A DNA stretch of 64,000 bases, from positions 62,001 through 126,000 of the forward strand of contig CASFFN010000002.1 of assembly GCA_949293985.1 (NCBI GenBank), written 5' to 3'. Within the stretch, counting starts at the first letter, position 1. Each line of letters opens with the position of its first letter. Under the pieces are notes generated by a model that saw only the letters and a list, made by a program, of their open reading frames with translations, was not told the DNA's origin and ran no database searches. The DNA is from an uncultured Eubacteriales bacterium (GTDB taxonomy: Bacteria > Bacillota > Clostridia > Oscillospirales > Oscillospiraceae). The translations under genes and the position numbers were made by a program. Shown here piece after piece: positions 15,888-24,637 of the stretch.

Positions 15888-17071
15888 CGGAACCGCTTTT
15901 TGATGACCGGCGCCTTGACCTCCTGGGGGGTCAGGGTGCCGTCATCCGCCAGCGCCACGGGCTGAATCTGGTAATGAGAGTACTTGGCAATCTCATCCAG
16001 CTTTGCCTGCTCCGGGAAGTTGCCGATGATGGAATAGGCCACGCCCTTCTTCTTTGCCCGGCCGGTTCTGCCAATCCGGTGAACATAATATTCATTTTCC
16101 AGGGGCACATCGTAGTTGATGACGCAGTCCACATCCTCCACATCGATGCCCCGGGAGGCCACATCCGTGGCGATGAGGATTTCCAGCTTTCCGTCCCGGT
16201 ACTGCTGCATGGTCTTTTCCCGCTGGCTCTGGCGGATGTCGCCGTGGATGCAGTCGCAGCTGGCCCCGGCCCGCTGGAATTCGTCGCAAAGCCGCTGGCA
16301 CATATGTTTGGTGTTGCAGAATATAATCACCCGGTGATAGTCCTGGGTACGGATGAGCCGCAGGGTGGTCTCCGCCTTTTCCAGGGGTGTGACGGTAATG
16401 GAGAACTGCTGAATATCCGGCCGGTCCTCCTCCTTGGGCTCCACGGTGATTTCCACCTCATCCCGCTGATACATCCAGGACACGGTCATGACCTCCTGGG
16501 AGATGGTGGCGGAGAACAGACCCAGATTCTTCCGGTTCTTCACCCGCTCGATAATCCGGGTCACATCCTTGAAAAAGCCTAAATCCAGCATCCGGTCCGC
16601 CTCGTCCAGAATGACGGTGCGGATTTTATCCAGCCGGATGTTCTTCCGGTTATAGTGGTCCATAAGCCGTCCGGGGGTAGCCACCACAATCTGGGGTTTC
16701 CTTTCCAGCTGCTTGGCCTGCCCGACGATGCCCGCGCCGCCGTAGAGCACCGCCACCCGGATGCCCTTGTGGAAGGTGAGCAGCTCCCGCAGCTCATCCC
16801 CGATCTGGATCGCCAGTTCCCGGGTGGGAGCCAGAATCAGCCCCTGCACCTCCGGCAGCTCCGGCTCAATGTGCTCGATCATGGGAATGCCGAAGGCAAA
16901 GGTCTTGCCGGTGCCGGTAGGAGCCTTGGCAATCACATCCTTCCACGCCATCAGGGGCGGGATGGCCTCCTGCTGAATGGTGGTGGGGTAGCCGTAGCCC
17001 CGCCGCTCCAACGCCTGCAAGGTAGGCTGGGAGAGCCCCAAATCCTGAAATGAGAGTATGTTGTCTTCCAT
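15884..17071 (-). CDS. DEAD-box RNA helicase
   Basis: A 395-residue protein with all helicase motifs: Q motif region ('LGLSQPTLQALERRGYGYPT'), motif I 'APTGTGKT', Ia 'PTRELAIQ', motif II 'DEAD', motif III 'SAT', and in the second RecA domain 'ATDVASRGIDVE' and 'HRIGRTGR'. No long C-terminal RNA-binding tail, only a basic end ('VIKKRFR'), so it is a minimal CshA/RhlE-like helicase for RNA remodelling. ATG 17071 follows AAAGGAAG; codons upstream are non-coding. It is co-translated with the DprA-like gene. Confidence 0.93.
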   Translation of the reverse strand: MEDNILSFQDLGLSQPTLQALERRGYGYPTTIQQEAIPPLMAWKDVIAKAPTGTGKTFAFGIPMIEHIEPELPEVQGLILAPTRELAIQIGDELRELLTFHKGIRVAVLYGGAGIVGQAKQLERKPQIVVATPGRLMDHYNRKNIRLDKIRTVILDEADRMLDLGFFKDVTRIIERVKNRKNLGLFSATISQEVMTVSWMYQRDEVEITVEPKEEDRPDIQQFSITVTPLEKAETTLRLIRTQDYHRVIIFCNTKHMCQRLCDEFQRAGASCDCIHGDIRQSQREKTMQQYRDGKLEILIATDVASRGIDVEDVDCVINYDVPLENEYYVHRIGRTGRAKKKGVAYSIIGNFPEQAKLDEIAKYSHYQIQPVALADDGTLTPQEVKAPVIKKRFR

Positions 17072-17199
17072 AGTCCGACTTCCTTTGTAAATACGCAGTG
17101 ATTTTTCTGTTATTTTAGCAGATTTTTTCCCAATATGCAACTGCCCGGGGGGATTTCCTGCCATTCATAGAAAATTCAGCAATGGTTTTCCGGGGACGG

Positions 17200-17228
17200 T
17201 TTACAAAAGGGAAAAAATGTGCTATATT
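17200..17228 (+). promoter_or_regulatory. Promoter of the tmk operon
   Basis: TTTACA (17200-17205), 17-bp spacer, TATATT (17223-17228). Confidence 0.8.
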
Positions 17229-17285
17229 TTAACCTGATAATTTAGGCTTATATAGCCTCTTTCCCATAAGAGGAGGTCAAAGAAG

Positions 17286-17954
17286 ATGGGAAAACTGATT
17301 GTGATCGAGGGGACGGACGGCTCCGGGAAGTCCACCCAGTTCCGGCTTTTGTCGGAGCGTCTGGAGCGGGAGGCGGTTCCCTTCAAGCATTTGGTATTTC
17401 CCAGATATAGCCAGGAGAGCTCCGCTCTGATTCGGATGTATCTGGGTGGAGCGTTTGGTACAAAACCGGAGGATGTGAATGCCTATGCCGCGTCCACCTT
17501 CTTCGCGGTGGACCGGTATGCCTCCTACAAAATGGACTGGGGCCAGTGGTACGCTTCCGGCGGTTTGGTACTTTCGGACCGGTACACCACCTCCAACGCG
17601 GTACACCAGACGGTGAAAGCGCCGTCTCAGGAGCGGATGACCTTTCTTAATTGGCTGTACGATTTGGAGTTTGAAAAGCTGAAGCTGCCCAGGCCGGATT
17701 TGGTGCTGTATCTGGATATGCCAACGGATTTTACGGAAAAGCTGCTGCGCCGCCGGGAGCGGGATACCCATACCCAGGCGGATATCCACGAGCAGGACAC
17801 GGCTTATCTTGCCGCCTGCCGGGAAGTGGGCAGACAGGCTGCGGACTTCTATCATTGGCGGGTGATTTCCTGCGTAAAAGACGGAGCCATGCGCACCATA
17901 GAGGATATTCACGAAGAAATTTATCAATGTGTAAAGGAATGTTTGGAGGCGTAA
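17286..17954 (+). CDS. tmk: dTMP kinase
   Basis: A 222-residue P-loop kinase with 'EGTDGSGKST' near the N-terminus and the DRY-like 'LSDRYTTSNAVHQ'. It phosphorylates dTMP to dTDP for DNA synthesis. The 'FFAVDRYASY' segment fits the thymidine-binding part. A lid with 'RRRERDTHTQADIHEQD' is present. The ribosome site AGAGGAGG lies before the ATG. It is first in a tight operon with a DJ-1 protein, mltG and a U32 peptidase. Confidence 0.93.
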   Translation: MGKLIVIEGTDGSGKSTQFRLLSERLEREAVPFKHLVFPRYSQESSALIRMYLGGAFGTKPEDVNAYAASTFFAVDRYASYKMDWGQWYASGGLVLSDRYTTSNAVHQTVKAPSQERMTFLNWLYDLEFEKLKLPRPDLVLYLDMPTDFTEKLLRRRERDTHTQADIHEQDTAYLAACREVGRQAADFYHWRVISCVKDGAMRTIEDIHEEIYQCVKECLEA

Positions 17955-17957
17955 ACT

Positions 17958-18506
17958 ATGGTATATATGCTGTTGGGAACCGGCTTCGAGGAAACGGAAG
18001 CCATAGCCCCCTTAGACATTATGCGCCGTGCCGGAATCCCGGTGCTGACGGTGGGCATTAACGGAAAAACGATTGTGGGCAGCCACAAGATTCCGGTGGA
18101 GGCGGACATCACCCTGGAGGAGATGGACCTGCTGGATATGGATATGATTGTTCTGCCCGGCGGTCTGGGCGGCGTTGCCTCCATCCGGGCAAGCCGGGAA
18201 GCGATGGATGCCATTGCCTTTGCCCGGGACAACGATAAGTGGATGGCTGCCATCTGCGCCGGTCCCACGGTGCTGGCGGATTTGCGCGTCACCGACGGAC
18301 GGAGGGCTACCTGCTACCCCGGCTGTGAAACCGGAATGGGAGAAGCGGTGATGGTGCCGGATGTGCCCTGCATCCGGGACGGAAAGGTGATTACCGGAAC
18401 CTCTGCCGGGTGTGCCATTCCCTTTGGGCTGGCGCTGGTGGAGGCCCTGAAGGGTAAGGAAGCGGCAAAGACTGTGGCGGAGCAAATCGTCATCCGTCAC
18501 CTGTAA
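17958..18506 (+). CDS. DJ-1/PfpI family protein
   Basis: A 182-residue protein of the DJ-1/ThiJ class. The nucleophilic Cys lies in the elbow 'AAICAGPTVLADL', and the conserved Glu in 'GFEETEAIAPLDIMRRAG'. Relatives (YajL, DJ-1) repair glycated proteins or nucleotides or act as redox chaperones. It starts 3 nt after tmk, with a GGAGG ribosome site inside the tmk end, so they are co-translated. The exact reaction is not predictable. Confidence 0.9.
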   Translation: MVYMLLGTGFEETEAIAPLDIMRRAGIPVLTVGINGKTIVGSHKIPVEADITLEEMDLLDMDMIVLPGGLGGVASIRASREAMDAIAFARDNDKWMAAICAGPTVLADLRVTDGRRATCYPGCETGMGEAVMVPDVPCIRDGKVITGTSAGCAIPFGLALVEALKGKEAAKTVAEQIVIRHL

Positions 18507-18516
18507 AGGAGCAATT

Positions 18517-20031
18517 ATGGATTTTGAGAAAAAGGACTCCCGGCAGTCCCAGGAGGATTGGCTGGACGAGATTTTAGGGGAACAGGAAGCGGTAGGGGAG
18601 ATTGAAGCGGACGAGCACGCCATCACCTCCGCCGGACTGACCCACCCGAACGATGCCGAACTGGACGCGATTCTGGCGGAAAACTGGGATGAGGATCAGG
18701 TCGTGGAAGAAATCCAGAAAACTATGGACCACACCGGAGAGCTTCCCAACACCGACACCATGAAATTTGACCCGGTGCCGGAGGAAGCGGCGGCTTACCA
18801 GGAGGGAACCGGCGCCCGGGAGCCTGAGGAAGTGGAAGAGGCGGAGGTTCCGGAGGATGACCCCAAACCCAAGACCCGTCCCAAAAGAAAGCGGGGCTAT
18901 GGCCTGTTCGGATTGCCCCATTTGGTGGTGACGGCGGTCTGGCTGTGCATCATTGTGCTGGTAGGCGTGACCCTTGGCAATACCCTGTGGGAGTGGTGTG
19001 CGGACATTATGGCCTTCGGCAAGGAGGATACCACCGCAACCATCACCATTTCGGATGAGGATGTGGGCAATATCGACGCCATTGCCCAGAAGCTGACAGA
19101 CGCAGGCCTCATTGACCAGCCCGGGGTGTTCAAATTCTTTGCGGAGTTTACCGGCAAGAAGGACGACATCAGCGCCGGTACCTTCACCCTCAGCAGCTCC
19201 CTGGACTATAACGCCTTGATTCAGCAGATGTCCCCCCAGTCCCCCTCCCGGGAAATTGTGGAAGATTTGATGATTCCCGAAGGTTACACCTGCGCCCAGG
19301 TTTTTGCGTTGCTGGAGGAAAAGGGCGTGTGCACCGTGCAGGAGCTGGAGGAATACGCCGCCAACGGAGAACTGAAGGAGTATTGGTTCCTGGAGGGCGT
19401 GGAGCGTGGGGACAAGTACTGCTTAGAGGGCTTCCTGTTCCCGGACACCTATGACTTCTATACCAACGACGACCCCAAGCGGGTGCTGGAAAAGATGCTG
19501 GATGACTTTGACTACCGATTCACCGATGTGATGAAGGAGAACTTCCAGAAGATGCAGGAGCGGTACGCCAATATGCTCTCCAGCAACGGTTATGACAGTG
19601 AGTATATCGCCAGCCACCAGCTGACCCTTTACCAGGTGGTGACCATGGCCTCCATGGTTCAGAAGGAAATGGCTACCACCAAGGAGAGTTATACCATCGC
19701 CTCTGTGCTGTATAACCGGCTGACCAACCAGAAGGAGTACCCCCGTCTGGACTGCGATGCCACCGTATACTATGCCATCGGGGACTACTTCTGGGAGAAG
19801 GAGGCGCTGACCCAGGCGGATCTGGATTTCGACAGCCCCTACAACACCCGGAAGAACCAGGGACTGCCTCCCGGACCCATCTGCAACCCCGGTATCTATG
19901 CCATCTATGCAGCCCTGGATCCGGACGACACAAACTTCCACTACTATGTCTACTCCAAGGAAGCCAGAGAGCACCTGTTCTCCGAGACTCTGGCAGAGCA
20001 TGAGCAGAAGGTTGAGGCATTGGGGTACTAA
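18517..20031 (+). CDS. mltG: Endolytic murein transglycosylase MltG
   Basis: A 504-residue protein: a long acidic cytosolic N-terminus (about residues 1-125, rich in Glu and Asp), one membrane helix (about 133-155), and an outside YceG/MltG domain with the catalytic Glu in 'LEGFLFPDTYDFY' and the conserved 'LPPGPICNPG'. It cuts nascent glycan strands and sets their length. The acidic N-terminal extension is longer than in E. coli MltG and is typical of Clostridia. Its stop codon directly abuts the next start. Confidence 0.93.
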   Translation: MDFEKKDSRQSQEDWLDEILGEQEAVGEIEADEHAITSAGLTHPNDAELDAILAENWDEDQVVEEIQKTMDHTGELPNTDTMKFDPVPEEAAAYQEGTGAREPEEVEEAEVPEDDPKPKTRPKRKRGYGLFGLPHLVVTAVWLCIIVLVGVTLGNTLWEWCADIMAFGKEDTTATITISDEDVGNIDAIAQKLTDAGLIDQPGVFKFFAEFTGKKDDISAGTFTLSSSLDYNALIQQMSPQSPSREIVEDLMIPEGYTCAQVFALLEEKGVCTVQELEEYAANGELKEYWFLEGVERGDKYCLEGFLFPDTYDFYTNDDPKRVLEKMLDDFDYRFTDVMKENFQKMQERYANMLSSNGYDSEYIASHQLTLYQVVTMASMVQKEMATTKESYTIASVLYNRLTNQKEYPRLDCDATVYYAIGDYFWEKEALTQADLDFDSPYNTRKNQGLPPGPICNPGIYAIYAALDPDDTNFHYYVYSKEAREHLFSETLAEHEQKVEALGY

Positions 20032-21249
20032 ATGAAAAAAATAGAATTACTCAGTCCTGCCGGGGATATGGAACGGCTGAAAATGGCGGTTCTCTACGGT
20101 GCGGATGCGGTATACCTTGCAGGTACTGACTTTGGCATGCGCTCCTTTGCGGGGAATTTCTCCCCGGAGGAGCTGCCCCGGGCGGTGGCTTTTGCCCACG
20201 CCCATGGGGTGAAAACCCACGTGACAGTGAACACCATGCCCCGCAATGAGGAGGTCGCCAACCTTCCCCGGTATCTGGAGCAGCTCCAGGACGCCGGGGT
20301 GGATGCCCTGATTGTGGCGGATTTGGGAGCCTTTACCCTGGCGGGGAAGTACGCCCCCAAATGCCAGCGACATATCTCCACCCAGCAGTCTGTGGCAAAC
20401 TACGAATGTGCCAGAGCCTGGTATGACCTGGGTGCCACCCGGGTGGTGCTGGCAAGAGAGCTGACCCTGGAGGAAATCCGCACCATCCGGGAGAAAACCC
20501 CCAAGGAGCTGGAAATCGAGACCTTCGGCCACGGCGCCATGTGCGTCAGCTATTCCGGCCGGTGCCTCCTGAGCAACTACATGACCGGGCGGGATTCCAA
20601 CCGGGGTGCCTGCGCCCAGCCCTGCCGGTACCAGTATGCCCTTATGGAGGAGAAGCGGCCGGGAGAGTATTTCCCGGTATATGAGGACGAAAAGGGCACC
20701 TACATTCTCAACTCCCGGGATATGTGCACCATCGACCACCTGAAGGATCTGATGGAAGCCGGGGTGGACTGTATCAAGATTGAAGGCCGGGCCAAGTCCG
20801 CCTACTACGCCGCCATTGTCACCGGGGCTTACCGCCATGTGATAGACGATGTGGCGGCAGGGAAGCCCATTGACCCGGTGTGGCGGGACGAGGTGGAGCA
20901 CGTGTCCCACCGGATTTACTCCACCGGCTTCTATTACGGAGAGCCGGGACAGTATACGGAAAATTCCCGGTACATCCGCCAGTGGCAGGTGGCAGCCATT
21001 GTGGAAAGCTGCGATGAAACCGGCCTTGCCCTGTGCAGCCTGCGAAACAAGTTTACGGCGGAGGATTCCCTGGAAATGGTGGGGCCTGACCTGCGCCCCT
21101 TCCCCCTGAAAAACTTTACCATGGAGGACCTGGAGGGCAATCCTCTGGAAGAGCCCAGAAAGCCCCAGATGCAGTTTTATTTGCAGCTGCCTTGCCCGGT
21201 TCCGGCCTATTCCATCCTGCGAAAAGCGGTAGACCTGTCTGCCAAGTGA
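20032..21249 (+). CDS. Peptidase U32 family protein (TrhP-like)
   Basis: A 405-residue U32 protein. Signature segments are 'LLSPAGDMERLKMAVLYGADAVYLAG', read as the 'SPAGD' box, and the Cys-rich 'GHGAMCVSYSGRCLLSNYM' with 'RGACAQPCRYQY', which binds an iron-sulfur cluster in related proteins. The group now includes tRNA U34 hydroxylation proteins (TrhP in E. coli; YrrN/YrrO in Bacillus); a protease role is doubtful. It starts one base after the mltG stop, and mltG-U32 pairs are common in Firmicutes. Confidence 0.88.
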   Translation: MKKIELLSPAGDMERLKMAVLYGADAVYLAGTDFGMRSFAGNFSPEELPRAVAFAHAHGVKTHVTVNTMPRNEEVANLPRYLEQLQDAGVDALIVADLGAFTLAGKYAPKCQRHISTQQSVANYECARAWYDLGATRVVLARELTLEEIRTIREKTPKELEIETFGHGAMCVSYSGRCLLSNYMTGRDSNRGACAQPCRYQYALMEEKRPGEYFPVYEDEKGTYILNSRDMCTIDHLKDLMEAGVDCIKIEGRAKSAYYAAIVTGAYRHVIDDVAAGKPIDPVWRDEVEHVSHRIYSTGFYYGEPGQYTENSRYIRQWQVAAIVESCDETGLALCSLRNKFTAEDSLEMVGPDLRPFPLKNFTMEDLEGNPLEEPRKPQMQFYLQLPCPVPAYSILRKAVDLSAK

Positions 21250-21251
21250 AC

Positions 21252-21285
21252 AAAATCGCCGTGGCCTGTCCACGGCGATTTTTTC
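21252..21285 (+). terminator. Terminator of the tmk-U32 operon
   Basis: Perfect stem AAAATCGCCGTGG / CCACGGCGATTTT followed by TT. Confidence 0.92.
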
Positions 21286-21287
21286 TG

Positions 21288-21317
21288 TTGCCAAAGGGAC
21301 TGTTTTGGTGCTATACT
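21288..21317 (+). promoter_or_regulatory. Promoter of the LytTR-kinase-ABC cluster
   Basis: TTGCCA (21288-21293), 18-bp spacer, TATACT (21312-21317). Confidence 0.65.
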
Positions 21318-21349
21318 GTTCATAAATTCAGTTATCAGAGGGTAGCATT

Positions 21350-22048
21350 ATGGTTTATCAGGTGGGAATCTGCGACGATTCGGAAGCGGACAGAAGCTAT
21401 ATACAAGACCTTGCCCGGCAGTGGGCGGCTCAGCGGGGGCATACCCTGCATATGCGCAGCTTTGCCTCCGGGGAGGAATTTCTCTTTCATTATGCCGAGC
21501 ATAAAGACTTTGATATATTGCTTCTGGATATTGAAATGGGAGCAATGGACGGGGTAACCATGGCCAGAAAGCTCCGCCGGGAGAACGACACGGTGCAGAT
21601 TGTCTTTGTCACCGGTTACTCCGATTATATCAGCGAGGGGTACGAGGTGGAGGCACTTCATTACCTGATGAAGCCGGTAAAGCCAGAGAAGCTGTACGCT
21701 GTCCTGGACCGGGCGGCGGAAAAGCTATCCAAAAACGAACGGGTTTTGTGCCTGGAATCCGGGGGAGAGATGGTGCGCATCCCGGTGCCCCACATCCGCT
21801 ACGCAGAGGTTTACGGAAATTATGTCACCATCCACGCCCGGGAATCCCTGACGGTGCGCATGACCCTGGGGGAGCTGGAGGGGCAGCTGGATGACCGGTT
21901 TTACCGGGCAGGCCGCTCTGTGGTGGTGAATCTCACCCAAATCAGCCGGGTGTCCAAAAAGGAAATCCTCCTGCGGGACGGCACCCCAATCCCCCTGCCC
22001 CGGGGGGCTTATGAAGGGGTAAACCGGGCAATTATCGGCTTGAGGTGA
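21350..22048 (+). CDS. LytTR-family response regulator
   Basis: A 232-residue protein with a receiver domain (residues 1-120: 'GICDDSEADRS', phospho-acceptor Asp in 'ILLLDIEMGAMDG', 'FVTGYSDYISEGYEVEALHYLMKP') and a C-terminal LytTR DNA-binding domain ('YAEVYGNYVTIHA', 'FYRAGRSVVVNLTQI'). This is the AgrA/VirR layout, which usually controls peptide-signal, bacteriocin or exporter genes. It overlaps the kinase gene by 4 bp (GTGA). The two ABC genes downstream are the obvious targets. Confidence 0.93.
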   Translation: MVYQVGICDDSEADRSYIQDLARQWAAQRGHTLHMRSFASGEEFLFHYAEHKDFDILLLDIEMGAMDGVTMARKLRRENDTVQIVFVTGYSDYISEGYEVEALHYLMKPVKPEKLYAVLDRAAEKLSKNERVLCLESGGEMVRIPVPHIRYAEVYGNYVTIHARESLTVRMTLGELEGQLDDRFYRAGRSVVVNLTQISRVSKKEILLRDGTPIPLPRGAYEGVNRAIIGLR

Positions 22049-22740
22049 AGGATATGGGACTGTTTTCCAAAGCAATCGACAAGCGAATTGGCTCTTACCA
22101 GCAGGAGCTGGTGGAAACCCATTACCGGGAAGTGGACAATATGTACCGGCAAATCCGGGGGTGGCGCCACGATTACCGGAACCACATCCAGACCATGAAG
22201 GCCTATGCCGCCGCCGGGGATTGGGAGGCAATCTGTCAGTATCTGGACTTGCTGGATGAGGACTTGACCACCGTGGATACGGTCATCAAAACCGGCAACC
22301 CCATGACCGATGCCATTCTCAATTCCAAAATCTCCCTGGCCAAGGCCAAGCACATCCCGGTGGTGGCGGACGCCCATATCCCAGTGAAGCTGCCCATCTC
22401 GGAAATCGACTTGTGCTGCATCCTCGGCAACCTCTTTGACAACGCCATGGATGCCAGCCTCCCTTTGCCAGAGGAGGAGCGGATGATTCGGGTGTATATG
22501 GACACCAAGGGCACCCAGCTGTATATCTCCTTCACCAACCTCACCGCCGGAAAGAAGCTAAAGAAGCAGGCAGGCCGTTTCCGCTCCACCAAGGGCGAGG
22601 GGCACGGCTTCGGTTTGGTGCGGATGGATACCATCGTGGAGCGGTTAGGTGGGTACCTCAGCCGCAACAGCGAGGACGGCGCCTTTACCACGGAAATCCT
22701 CCTGCCCCTGGAGCAGCCTTGCAATTCATCCCTCAAATAA
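22045..22740 (+). CDS. Soluble GHKL sensor histidine kinase
   Basis: A 231-residue AgrC-type kinase core. The phospho-acceptor His lies in 'GWRHDYRNHIQTM', and the GHKL ATP-binding boxes are 'LGNLFDNAMDAS' and 'GHGFGLVRM'. Unlike AgrC it has no membrane helices or sensor domain at all; it is essentially the catalytic half. The GTG at 22045 overlaps the regulator stop; an ATG at 22054 is the alternative. It might be recruited to the adjacent ABC transporter for sensing. No peptide-signal gene is seen nearby. Confidence 0.88.
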   Translation: MKDMGLFSKAIDKRIGSYQQELVETHYREVDNMYRQIRGWRHDYRNHIQTMKAYAAAGDWEAICQYLDLLDEDLTTVDTVIKTGNPMTDAILNSKISLAKAKHIPVVADAHIPVKLPISEIDLCCILGNLFDNAMDASLPLPEEERMIRVYMDTKGTQLYISFTNLTAGKKLKKQAGRFRSTKGEGHGFGLVRMDTIVERLGGYLSRNSEDGAFTTEILLPLEQPCNSSLK

Positions 22741-22748
22741 TACCATTC

Positions 22749-22778
22749 GTCCCCGGCTTTCCCCGGGGACAAAATTTT
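22749..22778 (+). terminator. Attenuator-like hairpin before the ABC genes
   Basis: Stem GTCCCCGG / CCGGGGAC with a small loop, followed by AAAATTTT, between the kinase stop and the first ABC gene. It may reduce read-through into the transporter. Confidence 0.55.
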
Positions 22779-22813
22779 GTGATAAGATACCCCCAGAAAG
22801 GCTGGTGGACTTT

Positions 22814-24637
22814 GTGAAGAAGGAAAAACCCAAATACAATATGGCCCAGAACACCTGGTTCATGGTGAAGCTGGCCTGGACCTCCCGGGAGAAGAAGGTT
22901 CTGGTGCTGGGGCTGCTTTCCGCCCTGCTGGCAGTGGCTCAGAACCTGGTTAACTTGTATGTAACCCCTACGATTCTGTCTGCGGTGGAAAGACACGCTT
23001 CCCTGCAAGAGCTGGCGGCTGTGATTGGTTCCTTTGTACTGGGGCTTATGTTGGTTTCCACTGGGGCGGCCTATGTGGCGGCCAATGTGAAGTTTGGCAG
23101 GGTCAGTGTTCGCTGTGAACTGCTGAACCGGATAAACAGGAAAGCGGCTGTCACATCCTATCCCAATGTGGATGACAGCGGATTCCGGAAGGTTCTCACA
23201 AAATCTCTGGAGAGCCTTTGCTCCGATGAGTCCGCTGGGGAAGCGATTTGGACAACGCTTACGACCCTCGTTACCAATATTCTGGGCTTTGTAATCTATG
23301 TCAGTATGCTTAGTGCCGTAGAGCCGGTTCTGATTCTGGTAATTCTGGGAACGACTGGCGTGAGTTATTTCGTAACCAATCGGGCCAATGGCTACCGCTA
23401 CCGCCACCGGGAGGAAGAGGCGGAGTATGTGGTACGAATGGATTATCTCTCCAGGACAGGAAGTCAGTTAAGTTCTGCAAAAGACATTCGGATTTTCGGC
23501 CTTCGTCCCTGGCTGGATGAGCTGTACCAGAAGGGAAGGGCTGCCTATGTGGCTTTTCATAGCAAGGCCCAGGGAATTTATCTTTGGGGTAGGGTCGCCG
23601 ATCTGGTGTTGGCGTTCCTGCGCAACGGCATTGCCTATCTGTATTTGATTGCTTTGGTTTTGGAAAACAATCTGCCGGTTGCGGAATTCTTGCTGCTGTT
23701 TACAGCGGTCAGTGGTTTTTCCGAATGGATTACCGGGATTCTGGGAGAGTTCAGCAGCCTGTATAAGCAGTCTCTGGATATTTCCGTTATTCGGGAATGC
23801 CTGGAATATCCCGAGGTGTTTCGGTTTGAAGATGGTGAGCCGTTGAATCCGGAAGGGGATAAGCCCTATGAACTTCGTATGGAAGATGTGTCTTTCCGGT
23901 ATCCCGGGGCAGAGAAGGATACCCTGTCCCACATTGACCTGACATTACACCCCGGAGAAAAACTGGCGGTGGTGGGACTGAACGGTGCCGGCAAAACAAC
24001 CCTCATCAAATTGCTGTGTGGTTTTCTGGATCCTACCCAGGGTCGGGTGCTGCTGGATGGGAAGGATATCAGGGACTACAACCGCCGGGATTATTACCGG
24101 ATGTTTTCTGCTGTGTTCCAGAGCTTTTCCCTGCTGCCGGGAACCATTGCTGCCAATGTGGCCCAGATGGAGGACAATATCTCCATGGAAAAGGTGCGGG
24201 CCTGCATAGAGAAGGCAGGTCTGAAGGAAAAAGTGGAATCCCTGCCCCAGAGCTGTGAGACCCTTCTGAACCGGGAGGTGTACGAAGGGGCCATCCTTCT
24301 CTCCGGTGGTGAGACCCAGCGGCTGATGCTGGCAAGAGCCCTGTATAAGGACGCTCCCTTTGTGATACTGGATGAGCCTACTGCCGCATTGGACCCCATT
24401 GCCGAGTCGGATATGTACCAGAAATATAACCAGATGACCCAAGGGAAATCCTCTGTCTACATCTCTCACCGCCTGGCATCCACCCGGTTCTGTGACCGGA
24501 TTATCCTCATCGACGAAGGCAGGATTGCAGAGGAAGGCACCCATGAGGCATTGCTGAAGGCCGGAGGAAAATATGCAGGCCTGTATGGGGTGCAAAGTAA
24601 GTATTACCAGGAAGGAGCGGAGGATCATGGAGCATAA
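22814..24637 (+). CDS. ABC transporter permease/ATPase half-transporter 1
   Basis: A 607-residue exporter half: six membrane helices (residues about 25-320) and an ATPase domain with Walker A 'GLNGAGKTT', signature 'LSGGETQRL' and Walker B 'FVILDEPTAALDP'. The GTG at 22814 is preferred because it gives the N-terminus 'KKEKPKYNMAQNTWFM', common in this family, and it is about 60 nt before the first helix. Longer upstream frame overlaps the kinase gene. It overlaps the second half-transporter by 11 bp and probably forms a heterodimer with it. Cargo unknown: a peptide, lipid or drug. Confidence 0.9.
   Translation: MKKEKPKYNMAQNTWFMVKLAWTSREKKVLVLGLLSALLAVAQNLVNLYVTPTILSAVERHASLQELAAVIGSFVLGLMLVSTGAAYVAANVKFGRVSVRCELLNRINRKAAVTSYPNVDDSGFRKVLTKSLESLCSDESAGEAIWTTLTTLVTNILGFVIYVSMLSAVEPVLILVILGTTGVSYFVTNRANGYRYRHREEEAEYVVRMDYLSRTGSQLSSAKDIRIFGLRPWLDELYQKGRAAYVAFHSKAQGIYLWGRVADLVLAFLRNGIAYLYLIALVLENNLPVAEFLLLFTAVSGFSEWITGILGEFSSLYKQSLDISVIRECLEYPEVFRFEDGEPLNPEGDKPYELRMEDVSFRYPGAEKDTLSHIDLTLHPGEKLAVVGLNGAGKTTLIKLLCGFLDPTQGRVLLDGKDIRDYNRRDYYRMFSAVFQSFSLLPGTIAANVAQMEDNISMEKVRACIEKAGLKEKVESLPQSCETLLNREVYEGAILLSGGETQRLMLARALYKDAPFVILDEPTAALDPIAESDMYQKYNQMTQGKSSVYISHRLASTRFCDRIILIDEGRIAEEGTHEALLKAGGKYAGLYGVQSKYYQEGAEDHGA

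Noticed and set aside
22740..22814. A possible autoinducer or leader-peptide gene between the kinase and the ABC genes
   Set aside because: The 74-bp gap holds a hairpin and the ABC ribosome site only; no short ORF with a start signal is present.
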